Below are positions 25,271 to 34,318 of a DNA stretch of 64,000 nt, one piece after another; the stretch's first letter is position 1; each line of letters starts with the position of its first letter. The notes under the pieces were generated by a model. That model ran no database searches and had not been told where the DNA came from. It saw only the letters and a program-made list of their open reading frames with translations. The stretch covers positions 44,941 to 108,940 of the forward strand of contig NZ_JAQNCS010000008.1 of the NCBI RefSeq assembly GCF_049472655.1. Direction: 5' to 3'. The stretch is from Deferribacter abyssi (GTDB lineage Bacteria > Chrysiogenota > Deferribacteres > Deferribacterales > Deferribacteraceae). Position numbers and translations under genes: made by a program.

Positions 25271-25792
25271 ATGGACAAAATAAAATACTTGCCTCATTCT
25301 ACAAAATGTTTTGTTTGCGGGGCTCAAAATCCTATAGGTCTTAAACATCTATTTTATGTAGAAGACAATTTTGTATGCTCAGATGTTTTTATCCCCGATG
25401 GTTACAATGGATTTAAAGGAATAGTTCACGGAGGTATTACAACAGCATTACTAGATGAAACTATGGGATGGTGTGCATATGTTTTTGGTTATGGAAAAAA
25501 TCTTTATTTTACAAGAAAACTACAGATAAAATTTAAAAAATCACTTTCTATTGAGCATCCTTATAAAATAATGACGAATGTTATAGAAATCAAAAAAGGG
25601 ATTGTTGCAGTTAAAGGAAAAATTATTGACAAAAATAAAAATGTTTTTGCAGAAGGTGAAGGATATTTTGTGGAAATACCTGATCATAAAATGAAAGAAA
25701 CTATCCAATTCCTTCTTTTTGATGAAAATAAGATTTATTTAGAAAAAATAGTTAATCGTATTAAAGAATTGCAGGAAGAAGGTTTACAGTAA
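25271..25792 (+). CDS. PaaI-like hotdog-fold thioesterase
   Basis: A 173-residue protein with a 4HBT hotdog domain. The signature HGGITTALLDETMGW (about residues 58-72) is the PaaI-type active region, preceded by a CFVCGAQNPIGLK segment that is frequent in this family. It should hydrolyse acyl-CoA thioesters; the substrate is unknown. The C-terminal 35 residues extend past the hotdog domain as a helix. No strong ribosome site is visible before the ATG. Its 3' end overlaps the convergent membrane-protein gene by 32 bases. Confidence 0.87.
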   Translation: MDKIKYLPHSTKCFVCGAQNPIGLKHLFYVEDNFVCSDVFIPDGYNGFKGIVHGGITTALLDETMGWCAYVFGYGKNLYFTRKLQIKFKKSLSIEHPYKIMTNVIEIKKGIVAVKGKIIDKNKNVFAEGEGYFVEIPDHKMKETIQFLLFDENKIYLEKIVNRIKELQEEGLQ

Positions 25793-26282
25793 AAAAAGCA
25801 ATCATTACAATTAATGTGGATAATACATAGTTTACTCTATTGATTTTACTAAATGCAAAAACTGATAAGCTTAAATACCATGCAATATGACATGCATAAA
25901 AATATTTCAAATAAGTATACGGTAAAAATAACGTAATCACTGCTAATATATCAATTATTTCAAAAGCTAAAAAAATCCTAAAAAACGCTCCTATAGATAT
26001 CTTTTTGTTAGGTGATAGTAAATATAAAAATAATATGAAAAAAAGTGTAAGCAAAATAGCTTCAATTATATTTCCAATATTATAATTTATTTTACCACCA
26101 ATACCTTTTACAGGTAAAGAAAGCATTAGAATAAACAATGATACTAAGTTTAAACTGTGTTTTTTATTTAAAATCAATTTTATTAACGCTTTTTCACTAA
26201 ACAATATTACTTCTAAAGCTACTTTTAGACTCTCTAAAATAGAAGGAAAATCATCTTTAATGATACCATTATTAGCATTCAT
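25761..26282 (-). CDS. Yip1-like integral membrane protein
   Basis: A 173-residue hydrophobic protein with about five membrane helices (for example LVSLFILMLSLPV, AILLTLFFILFLYLL, IIDILAVITLFLPY and VLSTLIVMIAFFTVNLLPAIL). The layout of an N-terminal amphipathic stretch with LESLKVALEVILFSEKA, then paired hydrophobic helices, resembles the YIP1 family, but this is a weak match. It begins 12 bases after the activase gene, in the same minus-strand run. Function unknown. Confidence 0.65.
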   Translation of the reverse strand: MNANNGIIKDDFPSILESLKVALEVILFSEKALIKLILNKKHSLNLVSLFILMLSLPVKGIGGKINYNIGNIIEAILLTLFFILFLYLLSPNKKISIGAFFRIFLAFEIIDILAVITLFLPYTYLKYFYACHIAWYLSLSVFAFSKINRVNYVLSTLIVMIAFFTVNLLPAIL

Positions 26283-26294
26283 ATCACTTTTCCT

Positions 26295-27044
26295 CTAATA
26301 AAACAAACATCCAATTGCTCCATTATACTGAGCATTTTTCACTAGTACAATCTTATTATCTAAAAACCTTTCAAGAAAAAAGATTATACCATAAAAAGAA
26401 GCAACCCCGCCTGATGCATAATATATTTGATTTTTAAACCTTTTAATCATAGGAAAAATACGCCTTGCTATCGACTCATTAATACCTGCAGCTATATCTG
26501 AAATTTTATAACCTTCTGCTAATTTACCAATTATCTCAGATTCACTAAAAATTGCACATGTACTGTTTAACTTTACAGGATTTTTAACTTCCGCTGAAAG
26601 CTCCTCAAGTGTTATACCAAGTATATTTGCCGCATTCTCTAAAAACCTACCTGTGCTTGCCGCACATTTATCATTCATTACAAAATCCTCTATATATCCA
26701 TTTTTCACACAAATAACTTTAGAATCCTGCCCACCAATATCAATCAATGTAAAATTATCTTTATTCATCTGGTTTAAAGCCCCTTTAAAGTGAGCCTTTA
26801 TTTCCGAAATTATTTTGGCATTTCTAAACGACATTACATTCCTACCATAACCTGTAGCAACAATTTCCTTATTATAAAAATTGTCTACATATTTATCTAA
26901 GTTGACCACCATTTCTCCATTATTTTTTTTCACACAATCTCTATAAAATTGTATTGTATCAATACGTTTTAAAATTAAGTCATCTTTGCAGTAATAAGCA
27001 ATTTTCACAAATCTACTTCCAATATCTATTCCAAGTTTATTCAT
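26295..27044 (-). CDS. ATP-dependent activase of the BcrA/BadF/HgdC family
   Basis: A 249-residue member of the ASKHA-fold activases that use ATP and a [4Fe-4S] cluster to inject a low-potential electron into a partner. It shows LGIDIGSRFVKIA (phosphate 1), TLIDIGGQDSKVI (phosphate 2), and the two conserved cluster cysteines in MNDKCAASTGRF and LNSTCAIFSESE, then YYASGGVA. The start at 27044 is chosen because GGGAAG lies 8 bases before it; the longer in-frame reading lacks a site. Its partner is the HgdB-like protein encoded 97 bases upstream. Family assignment is firm. Confidence 0.92.
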   Translation of the reverse strand: MNKLGIDIGSRFVKIAYYCKDDLILKRIDTIQFYRDCVKKNNGEMVVNLDKYVDNFYNKEIVATGYGRNVMSFRNAKIISEIKAHFKGALNQMNKDNFTLIDIGGQDSKVICVKNGYIEDFVMNDKCAASTGRFLENAANILGITLEELSAEVKNPVKLNSTCAIFSESEIIGKLAEGYKISDIAAGINESIARRIFPMIKRFKNQIYYASGGVASFYGIIFFLERFLDNKIVLVKNAQYNGAIGCLFY

Positions 27045-27141
27045 AAAAAAAACTTCCCAGTTAAAATCATATCTGCTTTTGCAAATAGCCATAATCAGAA
27101 AAAATTTCGTTATTAGAAAATATTGAACTTATCCACACACA

Positions 27142-28131
27142 TCACATTTTTTTCCCAATTAACATTTCAATAAAAGATTCCAGTCTTATTTTCGTCCTTG
27201 CATCAATTGACTCAGGATCATTACCTTCTATAGTTATAATAGGAATATCTAGCTCTTTTTTGAAAATTACGTCTTGTATCTGCCTATAGCAAAACGATTG
27301 TACATAGTGAATAATACCATCTATTTCTCTATTAACAATCTCTTTTTTAATATCTGTAAGACGATAAGTTATATCGTAGGGATAAGTATATCTTACAAAT
27401 CGTTCTATATAATCATATTCGAGATATGGGATAGAAAATTGTCTTTGTACCTCGTTAAAAACCACAGCACAATCTCTCTCTTCTACAAATTGGTATATAT
27501 CAGAAAAAATGGTGGGAACTCCAATAAACCCTAATCTAATTTTTGCATCTTTTCTTTTCCTTTTTTTCACTTCATCAAGAAACTGTTTTAATTCTTTTTC
27601 AAACTTAATATAATCAGAATTAAAGTCGGTAGAAGACACAAGCCATAAGTGGTTTTCAAGACCACTTACATAACCTTCCACAGTCAACTTATCAAGTAAC
27701 ATCAATTTTTCGCGAATAGTGTCGATTTTGCTAATAGTTTTTTCAAGCATCATCCAATCAATGTCAAAGTGTAACATTAAGTTCTCAATCTGTTGTTTTA
27801 AAAAACCATGCTTTTCTTTTTCTCCATAAGGATACGCAAAGGACAAAACTGATATCCCATTGTCCCTAAAGATTTCCATCAAAGCATGAGTATTTGAACA
27901 ATCCCCCTCCACAACACCGATTACTTCATCAACACTTTTATTCATCACAGCTGCATATATACCCTTAATCCAACTACAAGTATTTCTAGGTAATCCATCT
28001 TCTTCAGCTTTTTCAATATAAGTATAAGGATTTTTAGAAGTTATAAAAATATTATTCAAATCTACAGGCAGACAATTACCAGCAATAATAACTTCAACAG
28101 GAATTGTAGTAGTAAAACCAACTTTTTTCAC
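27142..28131 (-). CDS. 2-hydroxyacyl-CoA dehydratase (HgdB/FldB) family protein
   Basis: A 329-residue Fe-S protein of the HgdB/BcrC family. The N-terminal VEVIIAGNCLPVDLNN and TCSWIKGI, then VEGDCSNTHALME, and a later IHYVQSFCYRQI supply candidate cluster cysteines (C20, C52, C78 and one near 285). True dehydratases need two different subunits; here only one is encoded with an activase. That layout recalls the double-cubane cluster proteins, homodimers that reduce small molecules after ATP-driven activation. The assignment to that branch is inference. It overlaps the upstream 99-aa gene by 4 bases. Confidence 0.85.
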   Translation of the reverse strand: MKKVGFTTTIPVEVIIAGNCLPVDLNNIFITSKNPYTYIEKAEEDGLPRNTCSWIKGIYAAVMNKSVDEVIGVVEGDCSNTHALMEIFRDNGISVLSFAYPYGEKEKHGFLKQQIENLMLHFDIDWMMLEKTISKIDTIREKLMLLDKLTVEGYVSGLENHLWLVSSTDFNSDYIKFEKELKQFLDEVKKRKRKDAKIRLGFIGVPTIFSDIYQFVEERDCAVVFNEVQRQFSIPYLEYDYIERFVRYTYPYDITYRLTDIKKEIVNREIDGIIHYVQSFCYRQIQDVIFKKELDIPIITIEGNDPESIDARTKIRLESFIEMLIGKKM

Positions 28132-28427
28132 GAAAGTGAAAACTCTATATATCTTTTTATTTCTTTATGAAGCCCTTTTCTGTTTTGAAAAAGAATATTG
28201 TTTTTTTCAAAAAACAAATCCATCTCATAAAAATCCACAATTGCAAACTCTACTCCATCATCTGTCAATATCTTTAGCACTTTTGTGAAACTATTTTCTT
28301 TAATAATCTTACCAGTACACATTCTTCTTCTTTTGAGAAATGTAATCTCAACAACATTATCATCTTCCCTGCTAAAAGAAACATCTTCAAATCTCATATC
28401 ATCAAAAACAGCCATCCATTTTTCCAT
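28128..28427 (-). CDS. Small protein of unknown function
   Basis: A 99-residue soluble, mixed-charge protein I do not recognise. It starts MEKWMAVFDDMRFEDVSF and has a central RRRMCTGKII segment and a basic C-terminus. Predicted by eye as alpha/beta. It is placed four bases after rtcB and overlaps the HgdB-like gene by four bases, so it is clearly part of that operon and likely real. Archease, the usual small rtcB neighbour, was considered, but its sequence signature is not present. Confidence 0.7.
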   Translation of the reverse strand: MEKWMAVFDDMRFEDVSFSREDDNVVEITFLKRRRMCTGKIIKENSFTKVLKILTDDGVEFAIVDFYEMDLFFEKNNILFQNRKGLHKEIKRYIEFSLS

Positions 28428-28431
28428 TTAT

Positions 28432-29871
28432 TCACCCTTTTACCACACAAAGCGGTCTTAACTTTAATACTTTTCTAGCAATATTCAATTTATCTACTAC
28501 ATCAACAACATCTGAAACATCTTTATATGCTTCAGGCATTTCCTCTTTTAATGTTTTCTTACCTCTACTGAGAACAATAATACCTTTTGATTTCAATTCT
28601 GCAGCAATATTCCTATTTTTAGCCTTTTTTATTGCCTTATACCTGCTAAGAACTCTTCCTGCACCATGACAAGCAGAGTTAAAACTTAATTCCTCAGCTT
28701 TGTCTCCACCAACAAGTAAATAAGAATATCTCCCCATATCACCAGGAATTATTACGGGCTGACCAGTATCTTTATACTTTTCAGATAATTCTTCATGATT
28801 AGGTGGTAAAGCCCTAGTAGCACCTTTTCTATGAACAGCTAATAATTTCTCTTTACCATCTATTTTATATCGCTCAAACTTTACTATATTATGAGCGACA
28901 TCATATATTAAGCGTGGATTTAAAGTTTTTTTAGATATTTTTAACACATCTATAATCGTTTCAACTGCAAGATGCATCAATATTTGTCTATTTGCCCATG
29001 CAAAATTTGCAGCACATGATAAAGCTGCAAGATACTTAGTTCCCTCAGGAGATTTCACAGGAGCACACGCAAGTTGCTTATCCGGAACTTGTATCCCATA
29101 TTTCAATAATGATTTTTCAAAAATTCCTAAAAAGTCTGTACAAACTTGATGTCCTAATCCTCTTGATCCTGAATGTATAAGTAAAGTAAGCTGATTTTTA
29201 AATAATCCCCATTTCTCAGCTATTTTATTATCCAAAACTGTATCAACACATCCGATTTCCACAAAATGATTACCACTCCCAAGAGTACCAAGCTGATCAT
29301 AGCCGCGTTCATAAGCTTTATTTGATACGGATTCTGGATCTGCACCGGCAAGAAAGCCATACGATTCTGTAGCTTCTAAATCGTTTTCATTACCAAAACC
29401 ATTCTCTACCGCCCACCTAGCACCTTTTTTCAAAACCTCTTTCAACTCCTGTTTTTTAACTTTAATTTTTCCTCCCTCACCAACACCACAAGGAATATTT
29501 TCATAAAGTTTTTTGGCTAAAAACTCCAAATCCGAGCTCACCTCATCAATACTGATATTAAATACAATGAGCCTTACCCCACAGTTAATATCAAACCCTA
29601 CTCCTCCAGGCGTAATAACACCATCATTAACGTCTGTAGCCACAACTCCACCAATAGGCAAGCCGTACCCGTAATGAATATCTGGCATTGCTATGGATGC
29701 TTTCTGAATACCAGGCAATGTAGCTGCATTTGCTACTTGTTGGAGAACACCTTCTTCTTCAATAAACTTAACCATATCTTCAGATGCAAAAACAAGTCCA
29801 GGAACTCTCATACCCAAAACTTTATCAACAGGAATCTCATATATGAAATTTTCTCTTCTGACCAATTTCAT
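28432..29871 (-). CDS. rtcB: RNA ligase RtcB
   Basis: RtcB joins RNA with 2',3'-cyclic phosphate ends to 5'-OH ends using GTP and manganese. The 479-residue protein has the full set of motifs: PDIHYGYGLPIGGV, VGFDINCGVRL (metal Cys), LGSGNHFVEIG, HSGSRGLGHQV (metal His residues), and SACHGAGRVLSR with the His that takes GMP. Length is normal and there is no intein. It is the first gene of a run with the unknown 99-aa protein, HgdB-like protein and activase. A repair or stress role for the ligase is likely in bacteria. Confidence 0.96.
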   Translation of the reverse strand: MKLVRRENFIYEIPVDKVLGMRVPGLVFASEDMVKFIEEEGVLQQVANAATLPGIQKASIAMPDIHYGYGLPIGGVVATDVNDGVITPGGVGFDINCGVRLIVFNISIDEVSSDLEFLAKKLYENIPCGVGEGGKIKVKKQELKEVLKKGARWAVENGFGNENDLEATESYGFLAGADPESVSNKAYERGYDQLGTLGSGNHFVEIGCVDTVLDNKIAEKWGLFKNQLTLLIHSGSRGLGHQVCTDFLGIFEKSLLKYGIQVPDKQLACAPVKSPEGTKYLAALSCAANFAWANRQILMHLAVETIIDVLKISKKTLNPRLIYDVAHNIVKFERYKIDGKEKLLAVHRKGATRALPPNHEELSEKYKDTGQPVIIPGDMGRYSYLLVGGDKAEELSFNSACHGAGRVLSRYKAIKKAKNRNIAAELKSKGIIVLSRGKKTLKEEMPEAYKDVSDVVDVVDKLNIARKVLKLRPLCVVKG

Positions 29872-29978
29872 AGTATCAATAATCTAAACATTTCAATAAA
29901 ATTTTCAATTAAAATATTTTAGAAATAATGAATAAATGTATATATGATATTACAAATACAACGCAAATTTAGTATTTT

Positions 29979-30605
29979 TTACAACTTACCAAGGAGCTTC
30001 ATAACCTTTTGTAGATCTTCCCATGCCAATTTTTTCATTTTCGGGTTTCTCAAAAGATATGCAGGATGAAAAGTAGGCATCACTTTTATCCCTCTAAAAT
30101 CCCTAAATTCTCCACGAACTTTACTTATTGCTTTAGTTGTATTCAAAAGAGAACTTACCGCTATACTCCCAAGACATACAATCACTTTTGGTGAAATAAT
30201 TTCAACCTGTTTGTGCAAATATGGAATACATGTGGTTATCTCATCCTGAAAAGGAGCTCTATTATTAGGAGGCCTACACTTTACAATATTCGCAATATAT
30301 ACTTCACTTCTTTTAAACTTCATAGCTTCTATCATTTTTGTTAAAAGCTGACCTGCTCTACCTACAAAAGGCCTGCCCTGCTTATCTTCTTCTGCACCAG
30401 GACCTTCTCCAATAAACATTAATTCTGCTTTAGGATTCCCCTCTCCAAACACAATGTTTGTACGTCCTTTAGCAAGCCTACATTTTTCACAATTTTTAAC
30501 ATTTCTTTCATAAAGATGATAAAGCTCATCTTCACAATAATAATCTTTTTTTAACAAAATCTCTTCTATACCAAAAACTTCTGATAAATAACCATTATCC
30601 TTCAT
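29979..30605 (-). CDS. Uracil-DNA glycosylase, type 4 (Fe-S)
   Basis: A 208-residue family 4 uracil-DNA glycosylase, which removes uracil from DNA. Motifs: CEKCRLAKGRTNIVFGEG with the first cluster cysteines (C-x-x-C), GEGPGAEEDKQGRPFVGRAG (catalytic pocket), NIVKCRPPNNRAP (third Cys), then VCLGSIA and TFHPAYLLRN. These [4Fe-4S] enzymes are typical of thermophiles and many anaerobes. It overlaps the coaBC end by 11 bases, as in many genomes where this gene ends the gmk-rpoZ-coaBC run. Confidence 0.95.
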   Translation of the reverse strand: MKDNGYLSEVFGIEEILLKKDYYCEDELYHLYERNVKNCEKCRLAKGRTNIVFGEGNPKAELMFIGEGPGAEEDKQGRPFVGRAGQLLTKMIEAMKFKRSEVYIANIVKCRPPNNRAPFQDEITTCIPYLHKQVEIISPKVIVCLGSIAVSSLLNTTKAISKVRGEFRDFRGIKVMPTFHPAYLLRNPKMKKLAWEDLQKVMKLLGKL

Positions 30606-31785
30606 TCTTATCTCTGTATATATAAACTGCTTTATCTACAATAACCTTTGCAATTTCAGCCTTTGCTTTTTTAGCAACAAATATCTTTTCCCCACTTTTA
30701 AAAAATATATTTATTTCATTATAATCAGACTCAAAACCTATATCATTCCTTGACACATCATTAACTACAATCATATCAAGATTTTTATTTTCAAGTTTAT
30801 TAATTGCATTTTTCTCAATATCATGTGTTTCAGCAGCAAAACCAACAACAACTTGATGCTCTTTTTTTATCTTCGATACCTCTGAAAGAATATCTATGTT
30901 TTTTATCAACTCAATCTTAAAAGTCTCTAAATTCTTTTTTATTTTTTGAGTTGCAATTTCTTTTACTCTATAATCTGCAACAGCTGCTGCCATAAGCAAA
31001 ATATCACAACTCTCAAAGTAGGATAATACTGCATCTAGCATATCATTAGCACTCTTGACATTAATAACATTAAACCCACTCAAATCAAGACATGTGTCAC
31101 CAGCAATAACTAATACTTCTCCACCTTGTTCCTTAATGTATTTGGCTAAATGATATCCCATTTTACCACTTGATCTATTTGTAATAAATCTTACTGGATC
31201 AATATCTTCCTTTGTTGGACCAAGAGTTACAAGAAATTTTAACCCTTTAAACTTTTCTTCTACTACAATAGTATAAATTTCTTCTGGCTCAATAAGTCTT
31301 CCTTTCCCTTCTGTTTGACAAGCAAGCTCTCCCTCTACTGGCTCAATAATATTGTATCCCACTTCTTTAAGCTTTTTAATATTTTTTTGAACAAAATGGT
31401 TGTCATACATATTACTATTCATGGAAGGAAAAATATAAACAGGTTTATCTTTCACTACAAGCATAGCCGAAGTTACAAGGTTATCAGCAATTCCATTTGC
31501 AATTTTAGATAAAGTATTTGCACTACAAGGTGCAATAATAATTTTATCTGCCCAATTTATTAAATCAATATGGTCTATAGAATCTGGTTCAACATCAGCC
31601 AAAAAATCATCAATATACACTCTGTTTTTAGTTAAACTCTCAAAAGTTAATGGAGTGATAAATTTTGTAGCGTTCACGGTCATAGCAACTTTTACATTAT
31701 GACCGTTCTTAATTAAAAGCCTACAAAGCGTAGGTATTTTGTAAGCAGCAATACCACCTGTTACACAAATTAAAAAATTACTCAT
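30595..31785 (-). CDS. coaBC: CoaBC bifunctional enzyme of coenzyme A synthesis
   Basis: CoaB joins phosphopantothenate to cysteine with CTP, and CoaC decarboxylates the product with FMN. The 396-residue chain begins with the flavin domain (ICVTGGIAAYKIPTLCRLL, IIAPCSANTLSKIANGIADNL, PSMNSNMY) and, after about residue 185, the CoaB domain (VTLGPTKEDIDPVRFITNRSSGKMG, AAAVADYRV, GFAAET, VVNDVSRNDIGFE). The ATG at 31785 overlaps the rpoZ stop by 8 bases and is favoured over the in-frame TTG at 31800, which cuts deeper into rpoZ. Length is typical. Confidence 0.95.
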   Translation of the reverse strand: MSNFLICVTGGIAAYKIPTLCRLLIKNGHNVKVAMTVNATKFITPLTFESLTKNRVYIDDFLADVEPDSIDHIDLINWADKIIIAPCSANTLSKIANGIADNLVTSAMLVVKDKPVYIFPSMNSNMYDNHFVQKNIKKLKEVGYNIIEPVEGELACQTEGKGRLIEPEEIYTIVVEEKFKGLKFLVTLGPTKEDIDPVRFITNRSSGKMGYHLAKYIKEQGGEVLVIAGDTCLDLSGFNVINVKSANDMLDAVLSYFESCDILLMAAAVADYRVKEIATQKIKKNLETFKIELIKNIDILSEVSKIKKEHQVVVGFAAETHDIEKNAINKLENKNLDMIVVNDVSRNDIGFESDYNEINIFFKSGEKIFVAKKAKAEIAKVIVDKAVYIYRDKNEG

Positions 31786-31993
31786 TATTCTCTTCTTCAA
31801 AATCTATTTTATTTTCAATAAGCTCAGCCAACGCAATTGTAGTATTTTTATAATATCCTTCAACCTGAGGGGGAAGAGTATCCTCTTTTTTTTCATAAAG
31901 CTCTCTTGCCCTTTGACTTGATATAATTGACAACTTAAATCTACTTGCTATATCATCTCTTTTTATTGCTTTCACGATATTTAAAAATGCCAT
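31778..31993 (-). CDS. rpoZ: RNA polymerase omega subunit
   Basis: A 71-residue omega subunit, which helps assemble RNA polymerase. It has the family pattern SRFKLSIISSQRARELYEKKE, then TTIALAELIENKI. The omega proteins are small and diverse, but position between gmk and coaBC makes the call firm. It starts one base after the gmk stop, so the two are coupled. Confidence 0.93.
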   Translation of the reverse strand: MAFLNIVKAIKRDDIASRFKLSIISSQRARELYEKKEDTLPPQVEGYYKNTTIALAELIENKIDFEEENNE

Positions 31994-31994
31994 A

Positions 31995-32606
31995 TTAAAC
32001 CTCCAAATCTATAATTTTTTCTATATCATCTATATCCCTAGTTTTTAGATGCTCAGCCTTATAAATTGCATCAAGCTCCTCAAACGCTACATTTAAAAAC
32101 CTATTTATAATCAAATAATCATACATTTTAAAGAACTTAATCTCTTTAAGGGCATTTTTCAATCTCAAATTAATTTTCTCCATACTTTCAGTCCTTCGAT
32201 TTATTAGCCTATTCCTTAATTCTTTTAAACTAGGAGCAATAATAAAAATAAAAATGGCATCATTAAATTTACTTTTTATCTGTCTGGCTCCCTGAGGATC
32301 AATATCCAAAATTACATCAAAACCATCCTTTATAAAATTTTCTATAACCTTTTTCGATGTACCATAATAATTTCCATGCACTACAGCCCATTCTAGAAAT
32401 TCTCCACTATCAACCATTTTCTTAAATTCTTTTTCATCAATAAAAAAGTAGTCCTCACCATTCACTTCTCCAACCCGTGGTTCCCTAGTAGTAAAAGAAA
32501 TTGAATACCGCAATCTTTTTGGATATTTTGCGAGCAACTTGTTACATAAAGATGTTTTACCTGCACCACTTGGGGCACTAATTACAAAAAGCTTACCTTT
32601 ATACAA
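31995..32606 (-). CDS. gmk: Guanylate kinase
   Basis: Guanylate kinase makes GDP from GMP and ATP. The 203-residue protein has the P-loop SAPSGAGKTSL (residues 9-19), the GMP-binding SFTTREPRVGEVNGEDYFF, the WAVVHGNYYGT loop, and ILDIDPQGARQIK. Length is normal. The start overlaps the yicC end by 8 bases. It belongs to the conserved yicC-gmk-rpoZ-coaBC run. Confidence 0.97.
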   Translation of the reverse strand: MYKGKLFVISAPSGAGKTSLCNKLLAKYPKRLRYSISFTTREPRVGEVNGEDYFFIDEKEFKKMVDSGEFLEWAVVHGNYYGTSKKVIENFIKDGFDVILDIDPQGARQIKSKFNDAIFIFIIAPSLKELRNRLINRRTESMEKINLRLKNALKEIKFFKMYDYLIINRFLNVAFEELDAIYKAEHLKTRDIDDIEKIIDLEV

Positions 32607-33468
32607 GATTCTGCACCTGCTCTCTTATTTTGTCAATTTCCACTTTTCCTTTAATAACATTATTCTTTATATCTGACAACAAAGCTTTTGAGCCAATAGT
32701 ATTAAATTCTCTATGCAATTCTTGAGCTAAGAAATCAAGTTTTTTACCAACTTCATCTTCAGAATCTAAAACACTTTTAATCTGATTTAAATGAGAATAA
32801 ATCCTTACTATTTCTTCATTGATATCAGATCGTTCAGCCATAAGAGCAACTTCTTGCATTAACCTATCTTCATCAACATCTATCTCCAAATCTTTTAATC
32901 TCTCAACAATTCTTTTATATTGAACATCAAAGTTTTGGTTTGCTTTTTCCTCAATTTTTTTTACAATAGATTTAATTTCACTAGTATTTTTTAATATATC
33001 CTTCTTAAGAGATTCTCCTTCAATCCCCCTCATTTTATCGACCTTAACAAGACACTCTTTTATTCCTTTGATTATTAGATTCCCTATTTCACTATATAAT
33101 TCCTCTTGATCTTCATAGTTTATAACATCCTGAAATTTTAAAATATGATCTATTCTAATATCATCTATAATTTCACTCTCCATCTGAAGTTGTCTCAAAA
33201 TTGATATATAAGAAGAAAGTAAATTTCTATTTAAAACAGGAATATTAATCACTTTCTTAGGATTTATTTCTATATAAACATCTACTTTACCCCTCTTTAA
33301 AGCTTCTTTAACTAAATTTCTCAAAGTTATTTCAATAAACATATACTGACGAGGAATTCGCATGTTTATATCACAAAACTTACTGTTTAAAGTTCTAATC
33401 TCCACTTTCACATCACATAAATCATCACTAACTAAAACTTTACCGTAACCAGTCATGCTTTTTACCAT
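32599..33468 (-). CDS. YicC/YloC family protein
   Basis: A 289-residue YicC-type protein. The N-terminus VKSMTGYGKV and TLNSKFCDINMRIP, and the C-terminal domain LDFLAQELHREFNTIGSKA, are the family hallmarks. E. coli YicC and B. subtilis YloC have been described as endoribonucleases. The gene leads the operon ahead of gmk, and the downstream order rpoZ, coaBC and UDG is as in many bacteria. The minus-strand start at 33468 is behind AGGAGT at the right distance. Confidence 0.93.
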   Translation of the reverse strand: MVKSMTGYGKVLVSDDLCDVKVEIRTLNSKFCDINMRIPRQYMFIEITLRNLVKEALKRGKVDVYIEINPKKVINIPVLNRNLLSSYISILRQLQMESEIIDDIRIDHILKFQDVINYEDQEELYSEIGNLIIKGIKECLVKVDKMRGIEGESLKKDILKNTSEIKSIVKKIEEKANQNFDVQYKRIVERLKDLEIDVDEDRLMQEVALMAERSDINEEIVRIYSHLNQIKSVLDSEDEVGKKLDFLAQELHREFNTIGSKALLSDIKNNVIKGKVEIDKIREQVQNLV

Positions 33469-33562
33469 TCTTTACTCCTAAACTAAAAAAACTCTTTTTA
33501 TTTATAATCAATTTTTATATATTAAGTGTGAATATATAATGGATAAATATTCGGAGGTCAAT

Positions 33563-34318
33563 ATGTTTAACCTAATAACTGTAATATTTATATTGATTAT
33601 TTTATTAATTGCAAACACAATAAAAATCTTAAAAGAATATGAAAGAGGTGTTGTTTTTAGATTGGGTAGATTTGTTAGCGTTAGAGGTCCAGGTTTAATA
33701 ATTCTTATACCACTTATTGAAAAAATGGTAAAAATAAATCTTAGAACATTTGTAATGGATGTACCTCCACAAGATGTCATTACTAAAGACAATGTTTCAG
33801 TTAAAGTAAATGCTGTAGTTTATTTTAGAGTTTTACACCCCGAAAAAGCTGTCTTAGAAGTAGAAGATTTTTACTATGCCACTAGTCAAATCTCACAAAC
33901 TACACTCAGAAGTATATTAGGACAATTTGAACTTGATGATTTATTATCCAACAGAGAAAAAATTAACATTGAGCTCCAATCTGTAATAGATAAACATACC
34001 GACCCTTGGGGAGTAAAAGTTAGTGCCGTAGAAATAAAACATATAGATTTACCACAAGAAATGCAAAGAGCAATGGCAAGACAGGCAGAAGCAGAAAGAG
34101 AAAGAAGGGCAAAAATCATTCATGCAGATGGTGAACTTCAATCTGCTGAAAGGTTAACTCAGGCAAGTGAAATAATGGCCAGAAGCCCTGTTACTCTCCA
34201 ACTTAGGTACTTACAAACCTTAAATGAAATTGCTTCAGAAAAAAATTCAACAATTCTGTTTCCCATACCCATGGATATTATAAAACCTTTTTTAAAAATA
34301 AAGGATATAGATGAATAA
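33563..34318 (+). CDS. Slipin (stomatin/band-7) membrane protein
   Basis: A 251-residue SPFH-family protein. One membrane helix at the N-terminus (FNLITVIFILIILLIANTI) is followed by the prohibitin-homology domain: YERGVVFRLGRFVSVRGPGLI, then DVPPQDVITKDNVSVKVNAV and WGVKVSAVEIKHIDLPQEMQ. The coiled coil ARQAEAERERRAKIIHADGE and a short tail end it. Slipins form oligomers that organise membrane patches. The ATG at 33563 has GGAGG before it; the first in-frame ATG at 33539 lacks one. It overlaps queH by 8 bases. No NfeD partner is encoded beside it. Confidence 0.92.
   Translation: MFNLITVIFILIILLIANTIKILKEYERGVVFRLGRFVSVRGPGLIILIPLIEKMVKINLRTFVMDVPPQDVITKDNVSVKVNAVVYFRVLHPEKAVLEVEDFYYATSQISQTTLRSILGQFELDDLLSNREKINIELQSVIDKHTDPWGVKVSAVEIKHIDLPQEMQRAMARQAEAERERRAKIIHADGELQSAERLTQASEIMARSPVTLQLRYLQTLNEIASEKNSTILFPIPMDIIKPFLKIKDIDE

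Noticed and set aside
28128..28427. Archease next to rtcB
   Set aside because: Position fits, but the protein is too short at 99 residues and lacks the archease start pattern and metal-binding Asp/His set.
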